NCBI GenBank assembly: GCA_002067975.1 | Contig: MVRS01000242.1 | Span: 1-64,000 of the forward strand | Length of the DNA: 64,000 nt | Reading direction: 5' to 3' | Origin: Syntrophorhabdus sp. PtaU1.Bin058 | Lineage (GTDB): Bacteria > Desulfobacterota > Syntrophorhabdia > Syntrophorhabdales > Syntrophorhabdaceae | Shown: positions 44,238 through 57,364 of the stretch, piece after piece | Position numbering within the stretch: position 1 is the first letter of the stretch | Layout: the number at the start of each line of letters is the position of its first letter | Notes under the pieces: model-generated | Database searches by the model: none | Told to the model about the DNA's origin: nothing | What the model saw: only the letters and a program-made list of their open reading frames with translations | Made by a program: the position numbers and the translations under genes

Positions 44238-44996
44238 ATGGATGATATAGAAGGAAAGATACTCTCAAACAAAAGTATAGCACCGGGGTACTGTCTGCTC
44301 AGGGTACGGCTGTCCGGATCTATGGGTGTTGTGAGACCGGGACAGTTCATTATGATGAAAATCCCCGACGGAGGAGTATTCCTCAGGAGACCCTTCAGTA
44401 TCTACGATTACCAGAAGGGCGTCCTTACCATTATGTACAAGGTGGTCGGAAAGGGAACGGAACAGTTGAGCAAGGCAATAAAGGACACGCCGGTTTTAAC
44501 GCTGGGACCGCTCGGCAAATGGTTTGTCCTGGATAAAAGGCGCGTTCCTGTTGTTGTTGCCGGGGGTATAGGTTTCGCAGGCGTCTACGCCCTCATCAAA
44601 AAACTGCACGGCAAGGCGTCGATATTTTTCGGCTGTTCCACGAAAGACGAGGTTGTCCTCCTTAAGGATGCGATGCCTTTTCATCCCCTCATCGCCACCC
44701 TTGACGGTTCCTACGGTTTCAGAGGGAACGTAATCCAGTTATTGAAAAAACATCTCAACGGATTGAAAGACAAAAACGTGGAGGTCTTTACCTGCGGTCC
44801 CGACAACATGGTGAAGAGCCTTAAGGGGCTGATCGAACCGCACGGGATCCCCTGCCAGGTACTGCTCGAGGAAAGGATGGCATGCGGTATGGGCCTGTGT
44901 TTCGGATGCGTGAAGAAGACGACGGACGTGCAGGAGCCCTATAAAAGGGTTTGCAAGGAAGGACCGGTATTCGATCTATGGGAAATATCTCTGTAA
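44238..44996 (+). CDS. pyrK: Dihydroorotate dehydrogenase electron transfer subunit PyrK
   Basis: A 252-residue FAD and [2Fe-2S] subunit linking PyrD to NAD. FAD site FLRRPFSIYD (near 50-59), NAD site VAGGIGFAGVYALI (near 108-121) and cluster cysteines in ERMACGMGLCFGC (near 213-225) are intact. Class 1B enzyme of pyrimidine synthesis. It overlaps pyrD by 19 bases. Confidence 0.95.
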   Translation: MDDIEGKILSNKSIAPGYCLLRVRLSGSMGVVRPGQFIMMKIPDGGVFLRRPFSIYDYQKGVLTIMYKVVGKGTEQLSKAIKDTPVLTLGPLGKWFVLDKRRVPVVVAGGIGFAGVYALIKKLHGKASIFFGCSTKDEVVLLKDAMPFHPLIATLDGSYGFRGNVIQLLKKHLNGLKDKNVEVFTCGPDNMVKSLKGLIEPHGIPCQVLLEERMACGMGLCFGCVKKTTDVQEPYKRVCKEGPVFDLWEISL

Positions 44997-45883
44997 AACT
45001 GTTCGGGAAGGGTCTGCGCAATCCCGTGTTCAATGCCTCCGGGACCCTCGGGTACGGCGTCGAGATAGAACCGCTCTGGGGCGTTGAGACGCTGGGCGCC
45101 TACGTCACGAAGGGGCTGTCGATAAAACCCCATCACGGGAACCCGACGCCACGGGTGTGGGAAGAGCGCCATGGCATGATCAACAGCATAGGCCTCCAGA
45201 ACGTAGGCGTCGACCGTTTTTTCGACGAATATCTCCCCTTTTTCAAAAAGAAGAAGACCCCCATCATCGTAAACTTTTTCGGTTTTACCGAAGACGAGTA
45301 TATCGCCTGTGCCGAAAAGATAAAGCCCGACAGGTCGATCGTTGCCCTTGAGATGAACCTCTCCTGCCCCAACATCAAGGCGGGCGGGATAAGTTTCGGA
45401 AAAGAACCCGGTATGGTCTTCGATATCGTGAAAAAGGTTAAGGCCGTGACAACAATACCACTCTTCGCAAAGCTCACCCCTGAGGTGAAAAATATCGTGG
45501 ACATAGCGAAAGCGGCCTGCGATGCGGGCGCCGACGGTCTCACCCTTATCAATACAATGCCTGCTGCCGGGTTTGACGCAAAGAAACGGAATATTCCTTT
45601 AAAGGGCGGGCTCTCGGGCCCTGTTCTGAAGCCGATCGCGCTGCGGGCCGTCTACGAATGCTCGAAGGCGGTGCCGGTGCCGGTCATCGGCGCGGGCGGG
45701 ATCATGGATGCGACGGATGCCGTCTCTTTCTTCATGGCAGGCGCGAGGGCGATCCAGGTCGGCACGGCGACGTTCGTCGATCCTTATGCGATACCGAAGA
45801 TCATCAAGGGTATAGCGGATTTCCTGGATGTGAACGGCTATAAGAAGATCGATGATATTATCGGGATCACCCATGAAAAATAA
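44978..45883 (+). CDS. pyrD: Dihydroorotate dehydrogenase catalytic subunit PyrD (class 1B)
   Basis: Oxidises dihydroorotate to orotate with FMN. KLFGKGLRNPVFNASGTLGYG opens the barrel. NLSCPNIKAGG has the class 1B catalytic Cys (near residue 130), and VIGAGGIMDATDAV and GARAIQVGTA form the phosphate site. ATG 44978 gives the normal N-terminus; the frame extends upstream inside pyrK. Confidence 0.95.
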   Translation: MGNISVKLFGKGLRNPVFNASGTLGYGVEIEPLWGVETLGAYVTKGLSIKPHHGNPTPRVWEERHGMINSIGLQNVGVDRFFDEYLPFFKKKKTPIIVNFFGFTEDEYIACAEKIKPDRSIVALEMNLSCPNIKAGGISFGKEPGMVFDIVKKVKAVTTIPLFAKLTPEVKNIVDIAKAACDAGADGLTLINTMPAAGFDAKKRNIPLKGGLSGPVLKPIALRAVYECSKAVPVPVIGAGGIMDATDAVSFFMAGARAIQVGTATFVDPYAIPKIIKGIADFLDVNGYKKIDDIIGITHEK

Positions 45884-45925
45884 ATCCGACATCCTGAATT
45901 TTATTATCGAAACACGAACGAAATT

Positions 45926-45988
45926 CCGTAAGGCGTCAGGCGTTAGGCGATTTAACCCCTTACCCCTTACGACTCACGATTTACGGAT
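45926..45988 (+). repeat. Heptad array, copy A of a 61-bp inverted pair
   Basis: Nine heptamers in one phase (CCGTAAG, GCGTCAG, GCGTTAG, AACCCCT, TACCCCT, TACGACT and variants). Bases 45926-45986 match the reverse complement of 48955-49015 at 59 of 61 positions. The recJ ATG is five bases further on. Confidence 0.92.
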
Positions 45989-45993
45989 TCAAT

Positions 45994-47652
45994 ATGCATA
46001 ACGGACAAGATAATTCCGATATCGTAAGGTCTATCGAGAAGGAACTTGGCGTGCCCAATCTCATGGCGAGGATCCTCGCTACGAGAGGCATAACGGGACC
46101 GGAAGAGGCGGAAGCGTTTCTCTATCCGAAGCTCGAGGACCTCTCGGACCCCTTTCTCATGCCCGACATGGAAAAGGGTGTTATGAGGGTCGTTGACGCC
46201 GTACAACAAAAAGAGACGATCTGTCTTTACGGCGACTATGATGCGGACGGAGTGACATGCCTTGCCCTTCTGATGAATTTTCTCAGACACCTGGGGGCGA
46301 CGACACCCCTCATCTATATACCGGAGCGCAAAGAAGGGTATGGGCTTAACCCCGGGGCCGTAAAGGTGCTGAAGGAGAAAGGCGTGCACCTGCTTGTCTG
46401 CCTCGATTGCGGCGCAACAAACGTTGAGGAGATCGGGCTCGCGAACAACCTCGGCATCGACACGATCGTCATAGATCACCACGAGATGGGAACAAGAATG
46501 CCTCCGGCCCTTGCCGTTATCAACCCCAAAAGGGAGGACAGCCGATTCCCTACGAGGGAGCTTGCTGCCTGCGGGGTTGCATTCTTTTTCCTCCAGGCAC
46601 TGCGAAGGGTCATGAATGCCAAAGGGTTGCTCGGGCATACCATCAACCTGAAGCAGGAACTGGATATCGTGGCAGTGGGAACGGTGGGCGATATGGTGCC
46701 CCTGATAAAAGACAACAGGATCATGGTAAGGCACGGCATGGATATGATGAAAAAAAGACCGAGGGCCTGGTGCCGGTCTCTCATCAGAAACAAGGTGATG
46801 CCCGACAGGCATATCGACGAATACATACTGAACTTTATCATCGTTCCGAGGATAAACGCATCGGGCAGGGTATCAAACCCCCTTATATCCCTTGATTTTC
46901 TTACCTGCGAAGACGATGAAGATTCTGCCCTGCACCTCAAAAAACTTCAGGAGGCAAACAAAAGGAGACAGCAGATTGAAAAGGGGATAATCGACGAGAT
47001 CATGGGTATCCTCAAAAAGGATGATATGGCCGGCAGGAACTCCATCGTTCTTTTCAAGAAGGGGTGGCATATCGGCGTCCTCGGTATAGTCGCACAAAAG
47101 GTTATGGAGATGTACGGGAAGCCGTCCATTATCATCACTAATGTCGACGACATCTGGAAAGGCTCCGGCAGGGGCAGCGACAACATGGACCTTCACGGTG
47201 CCATATCGTCGCTGTCGGACCTTCTCATCAGGTTCGGAGGACACAGGTACGCATGCGGCATAACGATCTCTGAAGATAATCTTGTCCCCTTCAGGGACGC
47301 CTTTGACAATTCTCTCAACGGTCTTCCGAAAAAAAGCACAAAAACAGTGCACATCGACACCCACGCCGGATTCGACGAACTGACGAAGGAGCTGATAGAA
47401 TGCATCGAGCAGCTTTCCCCTTTCGGGATGGGGAACCCAAGACCGAACCTTTTGCTGACCCCTTCTTCAATTGCACCGGTAAACAACGGGCGTGTGAAGA
47501 TTGTCGATCACGGTAAAAGGACCTGGTACGGGTACTCGCAAGAAAAGATAGCAACCACCCTGTCCGGGGATATACGTATCGTGGCATCCCCTGTCCTGAG
47601 GCAGGAGAACGGGGAAATGTTCATCAACCTGAACATAAAACAGTTGCTATGA
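45994..47652 (+). CDS. recJ: Single-stranded DNA exonuclease RecJ
   Basis: A 552-residue 5'-3' exonuclease. DHH-family motifs YGDYDADGVTC (near 75), CLDCGATN, VIDHHEMG (near 160) and INPKRED are present. The GRGSDNMDLHGAI and FGGHRYACGITI blocks of the DHHA1 domain follow, and then an OB-like end. The length is normal for the short form. No ribosome binding site is clear, because the heptad array ends just before the ATG. Confidence 0.95.
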   Translation: MHNGQDNSDIVRSIEKELGVPNLMARILATRGITGPEEAEAFLYPKLEDLSDPFLMPDMEKGVMRVVDAVQQKETICLYGDYDADGVTCLALLMNFLRHLGATTPLIYIPERKEGYGLNPGAVKVLKEKGVHLLVCLDCGATNVEEIGLANNLGIDTIVIDHHEMGTRMPPALAVINPKREDSRFPTRELAACGVAFFFLQALRRVMNAKGLLGHTINLKQELDIVAVGTVGDMVPLIKDNRIMVRHGMDMMKKRPRAWCRSLIRNKVMPDRHIDEYILNFIIVPRINASGRVSNPLISLDFLTCEDDEDSALHLKKLQEANKRRQQIEKGIIDEIMGILKKDDMAGRNSIVLFKKGWHIGVLGIVAQKVMEMYGKPSIIITNVDDIWKGSGRGSDNMDLHGAISSLSDLLIRFGGHRYACGITISEDNLVPFRDAFDNSLNGLPKKSTKTVHIDTHAGFDELTKELIECIEQLSPFGMGNPRPNLLLTPSSIAPVNNGRVKIVDHGKRTWYGYSQEKIATTLSGDIRIVASPVLRQENGEMFINLNIKQLL

Positions 47653-47690
47653 ACCGGTGAAAAGCGAACGGTAAAAGGTTAAGAAGAATC

Positions 47691-47965
47691 TCGTAAGTCG
47701 TGAGGCGTAAGGGGAAACTGCAGCAGAGAGCCGAGAGCAAAGAGCTATGGTTTTATTATATCGTCATTGCGAGCCCACAGGGCGTGGCAATCTCATTCAA
47801 TGATTATATCCTGTTTCGCTCCTTGCGATGACGATAAAGAATGAAGCTCCTCACTATGGCTCACGGATGTCACGCTATTCTCCATGCTCTTTGCACTACG
47901 CTTTAATCCACTCACGACTTACGACTCACGACTTACGGGCTTATCTCTTTACGCCTTACCAGTAT
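47691..47965. repeat. Composite repeat with heptads and GTCATTGCGAGC core
   Basis: Gene-free. Eight heptamers in phase at 47691-47746 (TCGTAAG, TCGTGAG, GAGAGCC, AAGAGCT and variants) lead into an inverted-repeat core at 47762-47833. A CTCACGA/CTTACGA array at 47911-47938 follows. The order matches 49621-49960. Confidence 0.88.
47762..47833. repeat. GTCATTGCGAGC-type palindromic element, copy 1
   Basis: CGTCATTGCGAGC at 47762-47774 and GCTCCTTGCGATGACG ending at 47833 form imperfect terminal inverted repeats around about 45 bases. This word is a widespread bacterial dispersed repeat. Confidence 0.85.
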
Positions 47966-48016
47966 CCCGGACAAACCCCTTTCCATCACCCCTCAAACTT
48001 ATTATAATATACCTCT

Positions 48017-48952
48017 ATGATCGATCCGTTGCGAGTTCTGGAAAGGTGTGAGCTCTGCCCGCGCAGATGCCGGGTAAACAGGCTGAAGGGGGAGCGCGGG
48101 TATTGCGGCGTCGGGGATGAGATCCTCATCGCCCATTACGGGCCGCACTATGGAGAAGAGCCGCCGATCTCGGGAACGAAGGGCTCGGGGAACATATTCT
48201 TTTCCTCCTGCAACCTCCGATGCCTGTTCTGCCAGAACTACCAGATAAGCCATGAGAGGACCGGAGAGAGGTTCTCGGTGAAGGAACTCACGGAGATCTT
48301 CTTCCGGCTCGAGCAGGCAGGCTGCCACAATATCAATCTCGTCAGCCCCACGCCGTATGTCCCCTTTATCGCCCTTGCCGTCAGCGAGGCAAAGCGGCAG
48401 GGTATAGGGATACCCTTTGTCTATAACACAAACGCCTATGAAAACGTTGAGACGCTCCGTTCCCTTGACGGGCTTGTGGATGTGTACCTTCCGGATTTCA
48501 AATACTGGAGCCCGAAGATAGCGGCGAAGCTCTCCGATGCACCGCTCGGACATGACTATCCGGATTGCGCCCGGCTTTCCATCATTGAGATGCATCAACA
48601 GGTTGGCAGTCTGGCAATACAGGACGGGCTCGCGACAAAGGGCCTGCTCATACGCCATCTCGTTCTTCCCGGAGGCCTCGCAGGTTCGGAGAAGATTATC
48701 GGATGGGTCAGGGATGCCCTCGGTCCCGACACCTATATAAGTCTTATGTCGCAATACTACCCGCTCCATGAAGCCGATGCATATCCGCTCCTGACAAGAA
48801 AGGTACGGCAAGACGAATACGACAGGCTTGTTGCGCTCTTACTGGATAACGGCCTTGAAAATGTCTTTATCCAGGAACTGGACAGCGCTCCGCTTCTTGT
48901 GCCGGACTTTCAGAGACCCGAACCCTTTAGAGCTGAGAGCCGGGAGCGATAA
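48017..48952 (+). CDS. Radical SAM protein, PflA-like (COG1313 type)
   Basis: A 311-residue radical SAM enzyme related to pyruvate formate-lyase activating proteins. It has N-terminal cysteines CELCPRRC and RGYCG, then the SAM cluster motif CNLRCLFCQNYQIS (near residue 72), then the NLVSPTPY and VYLPDFKYW blocks. The activated partner is unknown and no glycyl radical enzyme is adjacent. The C-terminal residues RAESRER come from a heptad array that runs on past the stop. Confidence 0.88.
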   Translation: MIDPLRVLERCELCPRRCRVNRLKGERGYCGVGDEILIAHYGPHYGEEPPISGTKGSGNIFFSSCNLRCLFCQNYQISHERTGERFSVKELTEIFFRLEQAGCHNINLVSPTPYVPFIALAVSEAKRQGIGIPFVYNTNAYENVETLRSLDGLVDVYLPDFKYWSPKIAAKLSDAPLGHDYPDCARLSIIEMHQQVGSLAIQDGLATKGLLIRHLVLPGGLAGSEKIIGWVRDALGPDTYISLMSQYYPLHEADAYPLLTRKVRQDEYDRLVALLLDNGLENVFIQELDSAPLLVPDFQRPEPFRAESRER

Positions 48953-49019
48953 ACCCGTAAGTCGTGAGTCGTAAGGGGTAAGGGGTTAAATCGCCTCACG
49001 CCTGACGCCTTACGGCTCT
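48929..49019 (+). repeat. Heptad array, copy B of a 61-bp inverted pair
   Basis: Thirteen heptamers in constant phase, from AGAGCTG inside the radical SAM gene through GTAAGTC/GTGAGTC to CGCCTCA/CGCCTTA. Bases 48955-49015 are an inverted copy of 45926-45986. A further short array (TACGATA, twice, then TACTATC) is at 49047-49074. Confidence 0.92.
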
Positions 49020-49095
49020 TATTCGGATTTACTTGGTGGCTCTGAATACGATATACGATATACTATCGACTATGAACTGACGTAAAGGAGGTAAT

Positions 49096-49581
49096 ATGGA
49101 ATTAAAGCCAATAAAGGTTGATGTGCCCGAAGGGCTCAATATCATTATCGGCCAGTCCCATTTCGTCAAGACCGTGGAGGATATCTACGAGATCCTCATC
49201 GGCTCTTCCCCGTCGTTGAAGTTCGGCATCGCGTTTTCAGAGGCAAGCGGGCCGTGCCTGGTGCGCTATGAAGGAAATGACGAAACGCTGATGAAGCTCG
49301 CTTACGAAGCCTCTTTCTCACTTTCCTGCGGCCACACGTTTGTCATATTCCTGAAAGACGGGTTTCCCATCAATGTATTAAACGCCCTGAAGGTCTGTCA
49401 GGAGGTATGCCACATCATCTGTGCCACGGCCAACCCCCTTCAGGTGGTCGTTGCAGAGACGGACCAGGGCAACGGCATCCTCGGTGTCGTTGACGGTTCA
49501 AAGCCAAAAGGCATAGAGCAGGAAGAGGATAAAAAGGCGCGGAAAGAACTCCTGAGAAAATTCAGGTACAAACTATCCTGA
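49096..49581 (+). CDS. Adenosine-specific kinase-like protein (COG1839)
   Basis: A 161-residue protein of the adenosine-specific kinase family, known structurally from archaea. Seen are MELKPIKVDVPEGLNIIIGQ, a KFGIAFSEASGPCLVR block (near 53-68) and ICATANPLQVVVAET (near 112-126), all conserved. The in vivo reaction in bacteria is poorly known. AAAGGAGG lies before ATG 49096. Single gene between repeat regions. Confidence 0.88.
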   Translation: MELKPIKVDVPEGLNIIIGQSHFVKTVEDIYEILIGSSPSLKFGIAFSEASGPCLVRYEGNDETLMKLAYEASFSLSCGHTFVIFLKDGFPINVLNALKVCQEVCHIICATANPLQVVVAETDQGNGILGVVDGSKPKGIEQEEDKKARKELLRKFRYKLS

Positions 49582-50119
49582 TACTTCATAGTAAACCGGA
49601 TACTGGATGCTGGCTGAGACCTCGTAAGGCGCAAGGGGAAACTGCGGCAGAGAGCCAAGAGTTAAGGACTAAGGGTTTTTATTATACTGTCATTGCGAGC
49701 GGAGCGCGGCAATCTCATTAATAGCTTTATACCCTTTGAGATCGCCGCGTCGCTTACGCTCCTCGCGATGACAATAAAGAATGAAGCTCCTCACGATGAC
49801 AACGGAATGAAGAACCTCACTCTTTCCGGTTTTACTCTTCTGCTCTCAGCTCTTTGCTGTAGTTTCCCCTTACGACTTCCGCCTTACGGGTTTATCTCCT
49901 CACGACTTCCGCCTTACGACGTACGGGTTTATCTCCTTACGCCTCACGACTTACGGGTTTATGTTTCCGCTATCTACTATTCACTATCGACTATCGACTG
50001 CCTTTTTACTATCGACCGCCTTGATACTATCGACTGCCTGGAGTTGTCCCTATATCCGGGCTATAATTTTCCAGCAAGAGTATTGATTGTAGGTGCCGTA
50101 TATGGTAATGTTCATCTAA
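49582..50119. repeat. Gene-free region with nested inverted repeats and heptads
   Basis: Left arm (about 49623-49661) has CGTAAGG, GGGGAAACTGC and GAGAGCC words. Right arm (about 49838-49890) is its approximate inverted copy. Between them is the GTCATTGCGAGC core (49688-49773). From 49868 to 50040 follow CCTTACG/CTCACGA and CTATCTA/CTATTCA/CTATCGA arrays. No gene is supported. Confidence 0.85.
49688..49773. repeat. GTCATTGCGAGC-type palindromic element, copy 2
   Basis: TGTCATTGCGAG (49688-49699) pairs with CTCGCGATGACA (49762-49773) at 11 of 12 positions. The inner AGCGCGGCAATCTCA and GAGATCGCCGCG bases are also partly complementary. Confidence 0.9.
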
Positions 50120-51304
50120 ATGGACGATTTCTATAGGATATCAAGATTGCCGCCCTATGCCTTCGGGATCGTTAGGGATCTGATGATCGAGGCGAGAAAA
50201 AAGGGCGAGGACATCATCGACCTCGGCATGGGGAACCCCGACATCCCTACCCCGAAGCACATCGTCTCAAAGCTCGTGGAGGCAGCGAGGAACCCGAGAA
50301 ACCACCGTTATTCAGTTACAAGGGGCATCACAAAACTGAGAGGCGCCATCGCCAACTGGTACAAGAAAAGATATGATGTCGATATAGACCCCGATACAGA
50401 GATTGTGGTGACCATGGGGGCCAAAGAAGGACTGGGCCATCTCGTTCTCGCAACGATCAGCCAGGGAGAGGTGGTTATTGTCCCCAACCCCGCATACCCG
50501 ATACACTCCTATTCGGTGGTCATCGCAGGAGGCGATCTGAGGACCATACCGATCCTGCCGAAGGAGGAATTCTTCGAGAGACTGAACATCGCCATTAAGA
50601 CAACCTGGCCGCAGCCTCGCATGCTTATCATCAGTTTTCCCAACAACCCGACAACAGAGGTGGTGGAGACAGACTTTTTCGAAAAGGTCGTTGCCTTTGC
50701 AGAGGAACATAATTTAATGATAGTGCACGACCTTGCATATGCAGACCTCGTCTTTGACGGGTATAAGGCGCCAAGCTTTTTGCAGGTCAAGGGCGCCAAG
50801 GACGTGGGCGTTGAATTCTTCTCCCTCTCCAAGAGCTACAGCATGCCGGGATGGAGGGTTGGATTTGCAGTGGGCAACAAGAGGATGATCAATGCCCTGG
50901 GCAGGATAAAGAGCTATTTCGATTACGGGGTATTCCAGCCCATCCAGATAGCCTCTATCATAGCCCTCAATGAGGGAGATGCGGATGTAGAGGAGATCGT
51001 CGAGAAATACAAGGCAAGAAGGGACGCCCTCTGTGAAGGGCTGTACAGATATGGCTGGGAGGTAGAGAAACCCAGGGCAACGATGTTTGTCTGGGCAAAG
51101 ATCCCTGAACAGTTCGCCTCCATGGGTTCAATGGAGTTTTCGAAGCTCCTTCTGGAGGAGGCAAAGGTAGTAACCTCTCCGGGGATCGGTTTCGGCGAGT
51201 ACGGGGAAGGTTACATACGGTTTGCCCTGATAGAAAACGAACACAGGATCAAGCAGGCGGTAAAGGGAATCAGAAATCTTCTATATTCTTCGAAAAGTAA
51301 ATGA
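50120..51304 (+). CDS. Alanine transaminase-like class I/II aminotransferase
   Basis: A 394-residue PLP enzyme of the AlaC/AlaA type, probably glutamate-pyruvate aminotransferase. MGNPDIPTP (near 36), the [10 protein letters not shown] block and the PLP lysine in [15 protein letters not shown] (near residue 239) are clear, with the final Arg in YIRFALIEN. Other amino acids are possible substrates. It overlaps hom by four bases, suggesting a link to aspartate-family synthesis. Confidence 0.88.
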   Translation: MDDFYRISRLPPYAFGIVRDLMIEARKKGEDIIDLGMGNPDIPTPKHIVSKLVEAARNPRNHRYSVTRGITKLRGAIANWYKKRYDVDIDPDTEIVVTMGAKEGLGHLVLATISQGEVVIVPNPAYPIHSYSVVIAGGDLRTIPILPKEEFFERLNIAIKTTWPQPRMLIISFPNNPTTEVVETDFFEKVVAFAEEHNLMIVHDLAYADLVFDGYKAPSFLQVKGAKDVGVEFFSLSKSYSMPGWRVGFAVGNKRMINALGRIKSYFDYGVFQPIQIASIIALNEGDADVEEIVEKYKARRDALCEGLYRYGWEVEKPRATMFVWAKIPEQFASMGSMEFSKLLLEEAKVVTSPGIGFGEYGEGYIRFALIENEHRIKQAVKGIRNLLYSSKSK

Positions 51305-52590
51305 TCGGCGTCGGCATTATAGGTCTTGGTACAGTCGGTACTGGTACATACAGGATCCTCACTGAACACAAATCCCTGATACAGGAAAAGACAGGGCTTG
51401 ATATCAAGGTTATCAGGGTAGCTGAAACAGACCCTCAAAAGATAAAGGGCAAAAGGATTGCCGGGGGTCTCGTTACGGGCGACGCCCTTGATATCCTGAA
51501 CGATCCCCGCATCGACATAGTTGTGGAACTGATAGGCGGCATCAGGCCGGCCTATGACTATATCGCCCATGCGCTGAAGAAGAAGAAATGGGTTGTCACC
51601 GCCAACAAGGCCCTCCTGGCAGAGCGGGGCGACATGCTTTTCCGGATCGCAGGACAAAACCAGTGCGAGATAGGCTTTGAGGCATCCGTATGCGGCGGCA
51701 TTCCCGTTATCAGGGCCATAAGGGACGGTCTTATCGGGAACAGGATAACGTATATGCTCGGCATATTGAACGGGACGAGCAATTACATCCTCACGAAAAT
51801 GACCGATGAGGGGATATCCTTCGATAATGCCCTCCGCAACGCGCAGCAGCACGGTTTTGCCGAAAAGGACCCCACCTTTGATATCGAGGGTATCGACGCG
51901 GCCCACAAGCTTGCCATCCTCGTGCGTCTTGCCTTTTCCTATCCTATCAGGATGGCGGATATTGTCACAGGGGGGATCTCCAGGATCGAACCGATGGATA
52001 TAGATTCTGCAAAGGAGTTCGGCTACAGGATCAAGCTCCTTGCAATCGCAAGGGACGATAACGGTCTCATCGAGGCCAGGGTTGAACCTGCGATGATCCC
52101 TTTAACGCACCCGATGAGCAACGTCCACGGCGTTTATAACGCGGTATACGTCGTCGGGGACAAGGTAGGCCCCAACCTGTTCTACGGACGGGGCGCCGGC
52201 AGTGAACCGACGGGCAGCGCGGTGGTGAGCGACATCATCGACATGGCGCACAGGATCAGGGGTAAAAACAATTTTATACGATTGCCCATCTATACAAACA
52301 GCAAGGAGATGAAAAAGGGCGGAGAGTCATCGGTGCCTTACTATATGAGATTTACCGCGCAGGACAGGCCCGGGGTGCTTTCGAAGATCTCAGGCATCCT
52401 TGCGCAGCACAATATCAGCATCTCGGCAGTTACCCAGAAAGGCAGGAAGGAGACCGGGTACGTCCCTATAGTGATGCTCACCCATGAGGCGGTTGAAGGC
52501 AATCTGAAAAAGGCAACGGCAGCGATCGACAGATTGTCCTTTGTACGCGGACGAAGTCTCTATATCCGTATCGAGGAAGGGGGACTATGA
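51301..52590 (+). CDS. hom: Homoserine dehydrogenase
   Basis: A 429-residue enzyme reducing aspartate semialdehyde to homoserine. It has the NAD(P) motif [13 protein letters not shown] at residues 4-16, [11 protein letters not shown] (near 100), the catalytic [11 protein letters not shown] (near 158) and [16 protein letters not shown], then a C-terminal ACT domain ([18 protein letters not shown]) for threonine feedback. Normal monofunctional length. A heptad array starts four bases after the stop. Confidence 0.96.
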   Translation: MIGVGIIGLGTVGTGTYRILTEHKSLIQEKTGLDIKVIRVAETDPQKIKGKRIAGGLVTGDALDILNDPRIDIVVELIGGIRPAYDYIAHALKKKKWVVTANKALLAERGDMLFRIAGQNQCEIGFEASVCGGIPVIRAIRDGLIGNRITYMLGILNGTSNYILTKMTDEGISFDNALRNAQQHGFAEKDPTFDIEGIDAAHKLAILVRLAFSYPIRMADIVTGGISRIEPMDIDSAKEFGYRIKLLAIARDDNGLIEARVEPAMIPLTHPMSNVHGVYNAVYVVGDKVGPNLFYGRGAGSEPTGSAVVSDIIDMAHRIRGKNNFIRLPIYTNSKEMKKGGESSVPYYMRFTAQDRPGVLSKISGILAQHNISISAVTQKGRKETGYVPIVMLTHEAVEGNLKKATAAIDRLSFVRGRSLYIRIEEGGL

Positions 52591-52593
52591 AAT

Positions 52594-52628
52594 CAGTCGT
52601 CAGTCGTCAGCAGTCAGTCGTCAGCAGT
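52594..52628 (+). repeat. Heptad array hom-apgM
   Basis: Five heptamers alternating CAGTCGT and CAGCAGT in exact phase. Confidence 0.92.
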
Positions 52629-52681
52629 CAAAGGCCCTCGCCGCCGTACACCCTTTGCTACCTTAATGAGGCCCATCGCAA

Positions 52682-56313
<3,632 letters not shown>

Positions 56314-56317
<4 letters not shown>

Positions 56318-57285
56318 GCTCTTTTATAGAAACCGGCAAAGAGGTCCTGAGGAAGGAAGCGGAAGCGATAATCCAGGTCATGAACAAGCTGGGCGACAGC
56401 TTCGACAGGGCAATCGACGTAATCCATGCATGTACCGGGCGGGTCGTCCTTGCCGGTATGGGTAAATCAGGGCTTATCTGCAAGAAGATCGCCTCCACGC
56501 TCTCCAGCACAGGAACCCCCGCGATGTTTTTGCATCCCGCCGATTCCCTTCACGGCGATCTCGGTATGCTTCAGAAGGGGGACGTGCTTATCGTGGTGAG
56601 CAACAGCGGGGAGACGGAAGAGGTCGTGAAGATCCTCCCCTGGGTAAAAAGGATGGGTATCCCGACGATCGTCATTACGAGCAAAGACGACTCTACGGTA
56701 GCGGTCCACGGGGACGTGGTGCTCAGCTTCAGGGTCGATGAGGCCTGTCCGTACAACATGGTCCCGACATCGAGCACGACGGCAACGCTTGCACTCGGCG
56801 ATGCCCTCGCCATCGCATTGATGGAAAAGAGGGCATTCAAGGTAGAGGATTTCGCCTCCCTCCACCCGGGCGGTGCGCTGGGGAGGAAACTGCTCATGAA
56901 GGTCGAAGACCTGATGCACACAGGCGAGGCAATGCCGAAAGTCTACGCAAAGGCCGCCATGAAACACGTTATCCTCGAGATCACATCAAAAAGGCTGGGC
57001 GTAACAGGCGTCTATGACGGAGAGGAAAACCTGATCGGGGTTATCACCGACGGCGACCTCCGGAGGGCGATCGAAAGGCACGATAAACTTTTATTGACAA
57101 AAGAGGCTGGCGATGTGATGACCGGGAAACCGAAGACGATCAGGAAAGACGTCCTTGCCGCTTACGCACTGAAGGTGATGGAGGAGTTTTCCATCACGTC
57201 GCTCTTCGTAACGGCGAAGGAGGGTGATACGCAGCCGGTGGGCATCATCCACATCCACGACCTTTTAAAGGCGAAGATAGTGTAA
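56314..57285 (+). CDS. kdsD: Arabinose 5-phosphate isomerase KdsD
   Basis: Converts ribulose 5-phosphate to arabinose 5-phosphate for KdsA. The N-terminal SIS domain has GMGKSGLICKKIA (near 49), SNSGETEEV and the STTATLALGDALA block. Two CBS domains follow (about 200-320). Start GTG 56314. The phosphatase gene kdsC, often next in this cluster, is absent; a heptad-filled gap lies there instead. Confidence 0.95.
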
Positions 57286-57291
57286 AGACAG

Positions 57292-57360
57292 GCTGTCAGC
57301 TATCAGCGGTCGGCAAATCAGCTTTAGCTGAAAGCTGTGAGCTAAGAGCTATCTATGAGG
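57292..57360 (+). repeat. Inverted heptad arrays kdsD-lptC
   Basis: GCTGTCA, GCTATCA, GCGGTCG at 57292-57312 and, in the other orientation, AGCTGAA, AGCTGTG, AGCTAAG, AGCTATC at 57326-57353. The last unit TATGAGG (57354-57360) supplies the GAGG just before the lptC start. Confidence 0.9.
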
Positions 57361-57364
57361 ATTG

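Noticed and set aside
49693-50136. 147-codon plus-strand frame in the repeat-rich gap
   Set aside because: Encoded almost wholly by the palindromic core and heptad arrays; no start signals or family similarity.
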